In this document: piece after piece, positions 8,974 through 14,660 of the stretch
Numbering within the stretch: position 1 is the stretch's first letter
How the letters are laid out: each line of letters starts with the position of its first letter
From: Vicinamibacteria bacterium
Lineage (GTDB): Bacteria > Acidobacteriota > Vicinamibacteria > Vicinamibacterales > UBA2999
Assembly: GCA_025938035.1 (NCBI GenBank)
Contig: JAICQE010000116.1
Coordinates: 1-14,660, forward strand
DNA length: 14,660 bases
Direction of reading: 5' to 3'
Notes under the pieces: model-generated
Seen by the model: the letters and a program-made list of their open reading frames with translations, nothing else
What the model was told of the DNA's origin: nothing
The model's database searches: none
Position numbers and translations under genes: made by a program

Positions 8974-9369
8974 CTACGTCTTCTGCGTCTGCTCTTTGTC
9001 GTATTCGGCGAACGCTTCGCGGGCGATACGGAAGGAATCGACGCCCGCCGGCACACCGCAATAGATGGCGACCTGCAGGAAGACCTCGGAGATCTCCTGC
9101 CGCGTCAGCCCGTTGCGCAGCGCGCCCTTGACGTGGATCTTCAGCTCGTGCGGCCGGTTCAGCGCCGCGATCATCCCCAGGTTGAGGAAGCTGCGCGTCC
9201 GCTTGTCCAGTCCCGGCCGGCCCCAGACGTAGCCCCAGCAGTACTCGGTGGCCAGCTCCTGCATCGGCATGCTGAAGTCGTCGGCGTTCCTGATGGCGTT
9301 CTCGACGAATTCCTTGCCGAGGACTGACTTGCGGATGTCCAATCCTTTGTCGAACAGCTCTTTGTTCAT
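8974..9369 (-). CDS. Carboxymuconolactone decarboxylase family protein (PcaC-like)
   Basis: The 131-residue protein matches the gamma-carboxymuconolactone decarboxylase (PcaC) pattern: EYCWGYVWGRPGLDKRTRSF (42-61), HELKIHVKGALRNGLTRQEI (74-93), and EVFLQVAIYCGVPAGVDSFR (95-114). PcaC decarboxylates 4-carboxymuconolactone in the protocatechuate branch of the beta-ketoadipate pathway. Other members have different or unknown roles. The CxxC redox pair of the AhpD branch is absent, so a peroxidase role is unlikely. The stop is 25 bases from the end of the convergent kinase gene. The ATG lies directly behind a TCAGTTG repeat array, and no Shine-Dalgarno is visible. It is probably the last gene of the operon that begins with the aldehyde dehydrogenase. 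No other pca genes are in view, so the substrate is open. Confidence 0.88.
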   Translation of the reverse strand: MNKELFDKGLDIRKSVLGKEFVENAIRNADDFSMPMQELATEYCWGYVWGRPGLDKRTRSFLNLGMIAALNRPHELKIHVKGALRNGLTRQEISEVFLQVAIYCGVPAGVDSFRIAREAFAEYDKEQTQKT

Positions 9370-9375
9370 GTTTTA

Positions 9376-9421
9376 TCAGTTGTCAGTTGTCAGTTGTCAG
9401 TTATCAGTTGTCAGTTGTCAG
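9376..9421. repeat. TCAGTTG heptamer array
   Basis: There are six tandem 7-base units (9376-9382, 9383-9389, 9390-9396, 9397-9403, 9404-9410, 9411-9417) followed by a partial TCAG. All are TCAGTTG except the fourth, TCAGTTA. The array fills nearly the whole 55-base gap between the carboxymuconolactone decarboxylase start (9369) and the dehydrogenase stop (9425). Read on the - strand it is the 5' leader of the decarboxylase mRNA. No inverted copy is present. Confidence 0.95.
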
Positions 9422-9424
9422 GCC

Positions 9425-10315
9425 TTACCCCTTGATCTCCACGCCGGCCCACTCTTCGACGACTCTGGCAATCATCGTGAAGTCCGAATCGGCGCCGTAT
9501 TTCGCCTGCGTGATGGCCAGCATCTGACGGACGGCCGCACCGACAACCATCGGCACGCCAAGCGACTCGGATTCTTCGACGCACAGGCGCACGTCCTTGT
9601 ACGAAAGCCCGGTCGCAAAGCCGAAATCGAAGGTCCGTGGAAGAATCGACCGCGGGAACTTGTCCTGCGTGGCGCTGTTGCGGCCGCTCCCCGCGTTGAT
9701 GATGTCGATCAGGACCTTCGCGTCGAGACCGGCCTTGACGCCCATTGCCACGGCTTCAGACGAAACGACCAGCGCCGCCGCGGCCAGGAGATTGTTCGCC
9801 AGCTTGGCAATCTGCGCGAGGCCAGGCTTCTCGCCGACATAGAACGTCTTGCCAAACACCTTCAGCAGCGGGTCGATTTCCTCGAACGTCGTCTTCGGAC
9901 ACGAGACCATCACCGCCAGCGTCCCCTTGGCGGCTCCGGTCACGCCGCCGCTGACGGGCGAGTCCGCCCAGGCGACGCCGCGCTCCCCGGCCGCCCGCGC
10001 AACGACCTTGGCCACGCTCGGCCCGGTCGTCGATAGATCGATCATCGTCTTGACGCGCGATCCGTTGAGGATCCCCTTGTCGCCAAGGCTGACGGACTGA
10101 ACGATCGGCGGCGTGGGGAGGCTGATGAACACGACCTCCGCCTTCGACGCCACGTCCTCGGCGGAGGAAGCGCCGGCCGCACCGCGATCGGTCAGCGCCT
10201 TCACCACCGCCGGGTTCGTATCGAACACCACGAGCGAGTGCCCCGCATCGAGCAGCCGCCCCGCCATAGGGCCACCCATCCGGCCCACGCCTACGAAACC
10301 TAGTGTTTGGCTCAT
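9425..10315 (-). CDS. NAD(P)-dependent beta-hydroxyacid dehydrogenase (3-hydroxyisobutyrate / tartronate semialdehyde reductase family)
   Basis: The 296-residue protein has the family layout and size. The N-terminal Rossmann motif is GFVGVGRMGGPMAGRLLDAG (6-25), with D32 ending the second strand, which suggests NAD preference. The substrate motif is DSPVSGGVTGA (118-128). The catalytic lysine is K171 in IAKLANN, and the C-terminal cofactor-side motif is LSYKDVRL (237-244, K240/D241). Known relatives oxidise 3-hydroxyisobutyrate (valine breakdown) or reduce tartronate semialdehyde; the sequence alone does not separate these. It follows the aldehyde dehydrogenase gene, which would fit a hydroxyacid-semialdehyde-acid route. 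Its ATG is two bases from a long inverted repeat and has no Shine-Dalgarno. Confidence 0.92.
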   Translation of the reverse strand: MSQTLGFVGVGRMGGPMAGRLLDAGHSLVVFDTNPAVVKALTDRGAAGASSAEDVASKAEVVFISLPTPPIVQSVSLGDKGILNGSRVKTMIDLSTTGPSVAKVVARAAGERGVAWADSPVSGGVTGAAKGTLAVMVSCPKTTFEEIDPLLKVFGKTFYVGEKPGLAQIAKLANNLLAAAALVVSSEAVAMGVKAGLDAKVLIDIINAGSGRNSATQDKFPRSILPRTFDFGFATGLSYKDVRLCVEESESLGVPMVVGAAVRQMLAITQAKYGADSDFTMIARVVEEWAGVEIKG

Positions 10316-10317
10316 AA

Positions 10318-10443
10318 AGTTGGATAGTTGGCTAGTTAGCTAGTTCGTAGTTGTTGGTAGTTGGTAGTTGGTAGTTGGTAGTTAGTAGTTCATCTTCTTC
10401 GTGTCCGTTACTACGAACTATCCAACTATCTAACTATCCAACT
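10318..10443. repeat. Inverted repeat with internal GGTAGTT heptamer array
   Basis: Two 34-base arms, 10318-10351 and 10410-10443, are inverted copies with 30 of 34 positions matching. Each arm is built of 8-base units: GGATAGTT, GGCTAGTT, AGCTAGTT on the left and AACTATCC-type units on the right. The 58-base loop holds four exact GGTAGTT heptamers (10356-10383) and one AGTAGTT (10384-10390). The element begins two bases from the ATG of the hydroxyacid dehydrogenase gene and ends inside the TAG stop of the aldehyde dehydrogenase gene (10442-10444). In RNA it would form a long hairpin between the two genes. Confidence 0.93.
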
Positions 10444-11938
10444 AGCGCTGCACAAACGGATTGGGAACGTCCGTCGCGGTCGAGATCCAGACGCTCTTCA
10501 CCTGCAGGTATTCCTTGATCATCTCCTGGCCGCTCTCGCGGCCGAGCCCGGATCGCTTGTAGCCGCCGAACGGCGACAGATAACTGACGGCCCGGTAAGT
10601 GTTGATCCAGACGGTGCCGGCCTGCAGCTTCTCCGCCATCGTCAGCGCCCGGCGGATATTCTGCGTCCACACGCCCGCCGCCAGGCCGTAGACGACGTCG
10701 TTGCCGATCGCGATCGCCTCCTCGTCGTCCGTGAAAGGAATCACGGAGAGCACGGGCCCAAAGACCTCCTCCTGCGCGATGCGCATGCTGTTGCGGACCT
10801 CGGCGAAGATCGTCGGCTCGACGAACCAGCCGTTGCCGCACTCCGGACGCGATGCACGGCTCCCGCCGAGCACGGCCCGCGCGCCCTCCCCTTTCGCGAT
10901 ATCGATGTACTTGAGGATCTTCTCCAGCTGCGGCTTGTTGGTAACAGGGCCGATCTGCGTGCCGGCATCCATCGGGTTGCCCATCTTCGCCGTCTTCGCG
11001 AACGACACCAGCTTGTCCAGGAACTGATCGTGGATGCTCTGCTGGACGAGCAGGCGTGACCCGGCAATGCACGTCTGACCAGTGGCCGCGAAGATTCCCG
11101 AGATGACGCCCTTGATCGCGTTGTCCAGGTCCGCGTCCGCGAACACGATGTTCGGCGACTTGCCGCCGAGCTCCATGCTCACGCGCTTCAATCCGCGTGC
11201 GGCGCTTTCGTAGACGCGTTGACCCGTCGCGTCGGACCCGGTAAACGCCACCTTCCGCACCAGCGTGTGCTCGATGAGCGCGGCGCCGACGTCCGCCCCG
11301 AAACCGGTGACGACGTTGACGACACCTGGTGGGAAGCCGGCCTCCTCGATCAACTTCATGAACTCGAGCGCGGACGCGGAGGTGAACTCGGACGGCTTGA
11401 TGACGACGGTGTTGCCGGCAGCGAGCGCCGGCGCGAGCTTCCACGCCATCAGCAGCAGCGGCGAGTTCCACGGAATGATCGCCACCACGACGCCAAGCGG
11501 CTCGTACCGCGTGTAATTGAACGTCTCCGGCTTGTCGGTCGGCAGAACCGCGCCCTCGATCTTGTCGGCCAGCCCGCCGTAGTAGTGGTACCACTGCGCC
11601 ATGTACGCCGTCTGGGCGCTCATCTCGGCGTACAGCTTTCCGTTGTCGCGAACCTCGATTTCGGCCAGCGCGGCCGACTTCTGCGTAATGAGGTCAGCCA
11701 GCCGGCGCAGGAGGGCGCCGCGCTTCGACGCGGTCAACCGCGGCCACTCGCCGGAAGTGAACGCCGCATGCGCCGCGCGCACGGCACGATCGGCGTCGGC
11801 CGCCGTTCCCCGTGGAATTAATGCCCACGGCTCACCAAGATACGGATTGTCGCTTTCGAAGACGTCGCCGGATCCGGCGTCGATCCATTCGCCGCCGATA
11901 TACATCCGATATCGCGCGAGGGTTGAAGTGGTGGCCAT
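10442..11938 (-). CDS. Aldehyde dehydrogenase (NAD(P)+)
   Basis: The 498-residue protein is a full-length member of the classical aldehyde dehydrogenase superfamily, which oxidises aldehydes to acids with NAD(P)+. It has N158 in IIPWNSP, K181 in VIKPSE, the catalytic base E256 in MELGGKSPN and the nucleophile C290 in GQTCIAGSR, plus EEVFGPVLSVIPF (390-402) and PFGGYKRSGLGRESG (456-470). The substrate is unknown; the neighbours suggest a semialdehyde from a hydroxyacid or aromatic breakdown route. The ATG at 11938 is chosen because MATTSTLARYRMYIGGEW has the usual N-terminal length; Met12 is an alternative. The mRNA leader has no Shine-Dalgarno and contains the GTAG hairpin. The stop codon TAG is part of the downstream inverted repeat. 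It is the first gene of a three-gene - strand unit. Confidence 0.94.
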   Translation of the reverse strand: MATTSTLARYRMYIGGEWIDAGSGDVFESDNPYLGEPWALIPRGTAADADRAVRAAHAAFTSGEWPRLTASKRGALLRRLADLITQKSAALAEIEVRDNGKLYAEMSAQTAYMAQWYHYYGGLADKIEGAVLPTDKPETFNYTRYEPLGVVVAIIPWNSPLLLMAWKLAPALAAGNTVVIKPSEFTSASALEFMKLIEEAGFPPGVVNVVTGFGADVGAALIEHTLVRKVAFTGSDATGQRVYESAARGLKRVSMELGGKSPNIVFADADLDNAIKGVISGIFAATGQTCIAGSRLLVQQSIHDQFLDKLVSFAKTAKMGNPMDAGTQIGPVTNKPQLEKILKYIDIAKGEGARAVLGGSRASRPECGNGWFVEPTIFAEVRNSMRIAQEEVFGPVLSVIPFTDDEEAIAIGNDVVYGLAAGVWTQNIRRALTMAEKLQAGTVWINTYRAVSYLSPFGGYKRSGLGRESGQEMIKEYLQVKSVWISTATDVPNPFVQR

Positions 11939-11946
11939 GCGTGGAG

Positions 11947-11969
11947 GTCCGCCTGAAGGCGGACACTAC
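11947..11969 (-). repeat. GTAG-headed hairpin (REP-like), copy 1
   Basis: On the - strand the element reads GTAG-TGTCCGCC-TTCA-GGCGGAC. The palindrome GTCCGCC/GGCGGAC is perfect over 7 bp with a 4-base loop, and GTAG stands two bases before it. It lies in the short gap between the divergent aldehyde dehydrogenase and methyltransferase-like genes. The same head and stem pattern recurs at 14579-14603. A 5' GTAG tetranucleotide followed by a small palindrome is the known form of REP sequences acted on by RAYT transposases; no RAYT gene is in this window. Confidence 0.6.
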
Positions 11970-11976
11970 AACGAAA

Positions 11977-11982
11977 TATAAT
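11977..11982 (+). promoter_or_regulatory. Candidate -10 box for the methyltransferase-like gene
   Basis: TATAAT, a perfect -10 consensus in otherwise GC-rich DNA, lies 32 bases before the proposed TTG start at 12015. No good -35 is seen at the proper distance; the GTAG hairpin occupies that space. Transcription would start near 11989. Confidence 0.35.
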
Positions 11983-12014
11983 GCGGATTTGCACCTGCCG
12001 ACGGCGGCCTGTCC

Positions 12015-13484
12015 TTGATCATCCAGCGAAACTACTCGCCATCCGCGCTGCCCAAAGGCACCGACGTCGCCGAGCTGACGAGCCGCATCATCGGTCCATT
12101 GACGCTGCTCATCGAGCAGAGCGGCATCGATCAGGACAACGGCCAGGGACTGCGGGTGCACCTCGATTGGATTCAGTACAAAACCTGTTTCCGCGATCCT
12201 GTGGTCGTCCGGCGCGCGGTCGATCGGCAGGAACAGCCGCTGCCGCTCGCCGAAATCGCCATCGACCTGCGCCAGGCGGCCACGCCGTCGTTCAACGACT
12301 ACCTGGCGAATGCCGTTGAAGCGCTGAAAGGCAACCCGCCGTCGGACGGCCATGCACCGTTCTTTCTCGACACGTTCAAGCCCTGGCGCGACTCGATCAT
12401 CTGGCCGTTCAACCGCCTGTTCTGGCAGCAGCTCGGCGACTGGGAGGCCTACGCCAAGCGCGGCTTCGAGGCCGCGCTGCCGAGCGGCGGATCCGACGCC
12501 AATCACCCGGACGCGGTGATGGAAGGCGTCGTCGAGTTCTGGGACCTGCTCCACGACCTCGAGAAGCGCGGCAATCTTCCGCACGACATCTACGCCATGG
12601 AAATCGGCGTCGGGTCCGGCGCGCGGGCGCGGCTGTGGCTCGATCGGTTCCAGGCCTACGACGCCGAAAAGGCCACCGGCTACTATCCGCGCCTGAAGTT
12701 CCTGCTCGGCGACTACTCGCCGTCGACGCTCGACACCGCGCTCGCCGCCGTCGGGCCCCACGCGCCCCTCTGCAGCGTCATACCGATCGACGCGACGAAT
12801 CCGTTCAAGGTGCTCTCGTTCCTCAGGTTCAAGATCCTGTTCGTCCACCTGACGAACGTCTACGACAACCTGACGTTCGACGAGATCGCACGCCGCGACA
12901 ACCAGCTCTACATCGTGGAGGTGCGCCCCTACGTCAGCGCCGCCGCAGCGGCACAGATCACGGCCGAGTTCGGCTTCAGCACCGTGGAGCTGCCGGGGGC
13001 GATCAAACGGCTGCTCGCCTACGGCCCGGAATCGGTCGGCGAGCACGAGAAAGGCATGGCGTTCTGGACGCGGATCTGGGACGTCCTGCGGCTCGAAGAG
13101 CGGCTCCGTGCGATCGACGAGGGCGACGATGCGCACCTGCCGAAGGGCGTGAGCCGATCGCCATTAGACGATGTGCTGTCGGAGGTGTCGCACGACATCC
13201 GCTTCCACCTCTCGCGTGGAGCGGCGGAAAGTTTCGTGAACACCGCGGCACTGCTGCACCCGCGCGGCTACCTGCAGGTGCAGGACATCTTCGTCACCAG
13301 CATCAAGGATTACGTGCACGGCTTCCGCGGGCCGGGAAAACTCGACGGCTCGTTCGTGACATGGGTGAACGGCGCGTTCCTGCATGCAGTAGGCGCACGC
13401 GCGGGGTACCATGTGAATTTTGCCCCCTTTACGCATCGGCCGGGGTCGAAGACGCAGATCCTTTATACGAAGCGGAGAGATTAG
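12015..13484 (+). CDS. SAM-dependent methyltransferase-like protein of unknown function
   Basis: The 489-residue protein is not one I can name. Residues 191-210 (DIYAMEIGVGSGARARLWLD) look like motif I of a class I SAM methyltransferase (ExGxGxG), followed by LLGDYSPSTLDTA (230-242), where motif II would lie, and IPIDATNPF (256-264). This order is reminiscent of the MidA/NDUFAF7 type of protein-arginine methyltransferases, but resemblance outside these motifs is not clear. The N-terminal 185 residues and C-terminal 180 residues have no recognised motif; the C-terminal part (VSHDIRFHLS, LLHPRGYLQVQDIFV) may complete the fold. There is no signal peptide or membrane segment, so it is cytoplasmic. 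The start is TTG at 12015: a stop in the same frame at 11979 leaves no ATG or GTG upstream, and the next in-frame Met is far inside. It is followed by the core MetE gene after a repeat-filled 86-base gap. Confidence 0.7.
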   Translation: MIIQRNYSPSALPKGTDVAELTSRIIGPLTLLIEQSGIDQDNGQGLRVHLDWIQYKTCFRDPVVVRRAVDRQEQPLPLAEIAIDLRQAATPSFNDYLANAVEALKGNPPSDGHAPFFLDTFKPWRDSIIWPFNRLFWQQLGDWEAYAKRGFEAALPSGGSDANHPDAVMEGVVEFWDLLHDLEKRGNLPHDIYAMEIGVGSGARARLWLDRFQAYDAEKATGYYPRLKFLLGDYSPSTLDTALAAVGPHAPLCSVIPIDATNPFKVLSFLRFKILFVHLTNVYDNLTFDEIARRDNQLYIVEVRPYVSAAAAAQITAEFGFSTVELPGAIKRLLAYGPESVGEHEKGMAFWTRIWDVLRLEERLRAIDEGDDAHLPKGVSRSPLDDVLSEVSHDIRFHLSRGAAESFVNTAALLHPRGYLQVQDIFVTSIKDYVHGFRGPGKLDGSFVTWVNGAFLHAVGARAGYHVNFAPFTHRPGSKTQILYTKRRD

Positions 13485-13497
13485 TGGGCTTGGCAGC

Positions 13498-13564
13498 AAT
13501 TCAGAATGCAGAGTGCAGGGACATCCCGCATTCCGTCTGCATTCTGCATTCTGCATTCTGAATT
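13498..13564. repeat. Inverted repeat of CTGCATT heptamers
   Basis: The left arm 13498-13518 and right arm 13544-13564 are inverted copies with 20 of 21 bases complementary; the outer 15 bases (AATTCAGAATGCAGA) are perfect. The right side holds three CTGCATT units (13537-13543, 13544-13550, 13551-13557) and a variant CTGAATT. The loop is 13519-13543, including one extra unit. The element starts 14 bases after the methyltransferase-like stop and ends 7 bases before the MetE-like ATG. Its stem could act as a terminator or a translational block, but no T-run follows. Confidence 0.93.
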
Positions 13565-13570
13565 ACTGAT

Positions 13571-14575
13571 ATGAGCTCTTTACCACCTCTACCCACCACC
13601 GTCATCGGCAGCTATTCGATGCCGGCCTGGCTCGAACGCGCCAAGAACGATTTCCTGCAGCGCAAGGTCAGCCGGCACGACCTCGACGACATGTACGACT
13701 CCGCCCGCAAGGCGGCCGTCAAGGATCAGGAGGTCGCCGGCATCGACATCATCTCGGACGGCGAGCTGCACCGCGACAACATGATCGACTACTTCGCCGA
13801 GCGGATTCCCGGCGTGCAGGTCGATCACGGATCGAAGCGGCTGTACTACGACTTCTACGACAGCGTCGTCCGATCGAAGCTGGCCACCGGATCGCTCGGC
13901 CTGCTCGACGAGGCGCGCTTCCTGCGCCGCTTCTCGCAGCGGGCGTCGAAGATTTCGATTTCCGGACCGCACGCGCTGGTCAAACGCATTCGCAACGACT
14001 TCTACCCGTCCGAGGAGGCGTTCGCGCTCGACCTGGCGCGGGTGATGAATTTCGAGGTCCGCGAGCTGGTGCGCGAGGGTGTCACCTACGTGCAAATCGA
14101 CGAACCGTACTACTCCGGCTTTCCGGAGGATCTGCCGTGGGCGATCAAGGCCGTCAACGCGCTGGTTGACGGCGTCAGCGCGCACGTGACGCTGCACATC
14201 TGCTACGGCAACCGCTACGGCAAGCCGTCGTTCGAAGGCACGTACCGGTACCTGTTTCCGCAAGTGCTCGACGCCCACGTCCAGGCGCTGTCGCTCGAGT
14301 TCGCGCGCCGCGGCGAGGACGACCTGCAGTTGTTCAAGGAATTCAAGGTGCCGTTCACGCTGGCGATGGGCGTGGTGGACGTCAAGACGCACGACGTCGA
14401 GTCAGCGGGGCTCATCGCCGACCGCGTCCGCCGCGCCCTGAACGTCATTCCGGCCGAGAAGCTGATGATCAATCCCGACTGCGGCCTGGTGCACCTGCCG
14501 CGCGAGGTTGCGTTCAACAAACTGAGCGCCATGGCCGAAGGGGCCCGCATGGTGCGCGAGGGCCTCAGGTCCTGA
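13571..14575 (+). CDS. Core MetE-type cobalamin-independent methionine synthase (C-terminal catalytic domain only)
   Basis: The 334-residue protein is the catalytic TIM barrel of MetE standing alone; full MetE is about 750 residues with an extra N-terminal half. It opens with TTVIGSYSMPAWL (9-21) and DIISDGELHRDN (59-70), and has VQIDEPYYSG (174-183, D178 binds the homocysteine amino group in MetE). All four zinc ligands are seen: H209 and C211 in LHICYGNRYG, E243 in LSLEFARRG and C304 in NPDCGL. So it should bind zinc and activate homocysteine or another thiol. MetE cores without the folate half are known in archaea and some bacteria, where the methyl donor is a methyl-corrinoid protein or is not known. 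The ATG at 13571 lies 7 bases after the inverted repeat with no Shine-Dalgarno. It probably belongs with the methyltransferase-like gene before it. Confidence 0.9.
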   Translation: MSSLPPLPTTVIGSYSMPAWLERAKNDFLQRKVSRHDLDDMYDSARKAAVKDQEVAGIDIISDGELHRDNMIDYFAERIPGVQVDHGSKRLYYDFYDSVVRSKLATGSLGLLDEARFLRRFSQRASKISISGPHALVKRIRNDFYPSEEAFALDLARVMNFEVRELVREGVTYVQIDEPYYSGFPEDLPWAIKAVNALVDGVSAHVTLHICYGNRYGKPSFEGTYRYLFPQVLDAHVQALSLEFARRGEDDLQLFKEFKVPFTLAMGVVDVKTHDVESAGLIADRVRRALNVIPAEKLMINPDCGLVHLPREVAFNKLSAMAEGARMVREGLRS

Positions 14576-14578
14576 TTG

Positions 14579-14603
14579 GTAGAGGCCGACCTTGAGGTCG
14601 GCC
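14579..14603 (+). repeat. GTAG-headed hairpin (REP-like), copy 2
   Basis: The element reads GTAG-A-GGCCGACCT-TG-AGGTCGGCC; the 9-bp stem (14584-14592 / 14595-14603) is perfect. It starts 4 bases after the MetE-like stop. Aligned to the copy at 11947-11969 it shares GTAG, CCG, CCTT, AGG and CGG in the same order, with compensating stem changes. It could also weakly stop transcription, but the sequence after it (TTGATGG) has no T-run. Confidence 0.6.
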
Positions 14604-14612
14604 TTGATGGAG

Positions 14613-14618
14613 AAGGAA
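14613..14618 (+). promoter_or_regulatory. Shine-Dalgarno of the last, partial gene
   Basis: AAGGAA lies 8 bases before the ATG at 14627. It supports a real start there, in contrast to the repeat-flanked genes of this region. Confidence 0.5.
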
Positions 14619-14626
14619 ACAGCAAA

Positions 14627-14660
14627 ATGAGTGTAGTGTCCGACGCATCCCAGGTACAGC
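14627..14660 (+). CDS. Start of an unidentified gene, cut by the window end
   Basis: Eleven codons are visible, reading MSVVSDASQVQ, from an ATG with a good Shine-Dalgarno 51 bases after the MetE-like stop. An earlier ATG at 14607 runs into a stop after seven codons and is not used. Too little is visible to name the product. It is on the same strand as the MetE-like gene and may be part of its operon. Confidence 0.5.
   Translation, partial: MSVVSDASQVQ

Noticed and set aside
8974..9369. AhpD-like alkylhydroperoxidase
   Set aside because: The CxxC redox motif is missing; the EYCWGYVWGRPGL motif places it with the PcaC branch.
9376..9421. Possible CRISPR array
   Set aside because: The units are only 7 bases long and directly tandem with no spacers, and no cas genes are near.
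11832..13136. A 434-codon open frame on the - strand
   Set aside because: It lies antisense across the start of the aldehyde dehydrogenase gene and most of the methyltransferase-like gene. Its product is Arg/Asp/Val-rich without a known motif, as is usual for antisense frames in GC-rich DNA.
14607..14630. ATG at 14607 as the start of the last gene
   Set aside because: It meets TGA after seven codons; the ATG at 14627 has the Shine-Dalgarno and stays open to the window end.

Overview
The window is GC-rich bacterial DNA (roughly two-thirds G+C by eye) with tightly packed genes on both strands. Several things point, as inference only, to an uncultured or environmental Acidobacteriota-like genome (Vicinamibacteria type): Gly/Ala/Arg-rich secreted proteins, a giant CheB-CheR-histidine kinase fusion, many metabolic dehydrogenases, and intergenic heptamer arrays plus GTAG-headed hairpins. 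No rRNA, tRNA, CRISPR array, transposase or phage gene was recognised.

Left part (1-1881, + strand). The 3' end of a short-chain dehydrogenase/reductase overlaps by 4 bp a divergent QueA-family protein (S-adenosylmethionine:tRNA ribosyltransferase-isomerase fold). Behind it comes a secreted cupin with a perfect Shine-Dalgarno sequence. These look like one transcription unit.

Second part (1922-4616, - strand). A DASS/CitT-type anion transporter is followed, with overlapping ends, by a DUF418 membrane protein whose reading frame is broken by a one-base shift near 2872. This pair is convergent with the cupin and divergent from the next gene.

Third part (4881-8948, + strand). One very large gene fuses a CheB methylesterase, a CheR methyltransferase, a NEELQ coiled coil, PAS domains, a histidine kinase and a C-terminal receiver. 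All catalytic residues I could check are present.

Fourth part (8974-11938, - strand). An aldehyde dehydrogenase, a 3-hydroxyisobutyrate dehydrogenase-like NAD(P) enzyme and a gamma-carboxymuconolactone decarboxylase-like protein form a probable catabolic operon. The gaps between them are filled with short tandem repeats.

Right part (12015-14660, + strand). A SAM-methyltransferase-like protein of unknown role is followed by a short 'core' MetE-type methionine synthase that has all four zinc ligands but no folate-binding N-terminal half. The start of another gene follows a strong ribosome binding site at the window edge.

The most distinctive non-coding signal is that three separate intergenic gaps (9370-9421, 10316-10443, 13498-13564) each hold a different 7-bp tandem repeat. 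Two of the three are folded into long inverted repeats, and all three lie directly against the start codon of a gene without a visible Shine-Dalgarno sequence. Separately, two GTAG-headed palindromes (11947-11969 and 14579-14603) look like REP elements of one family.
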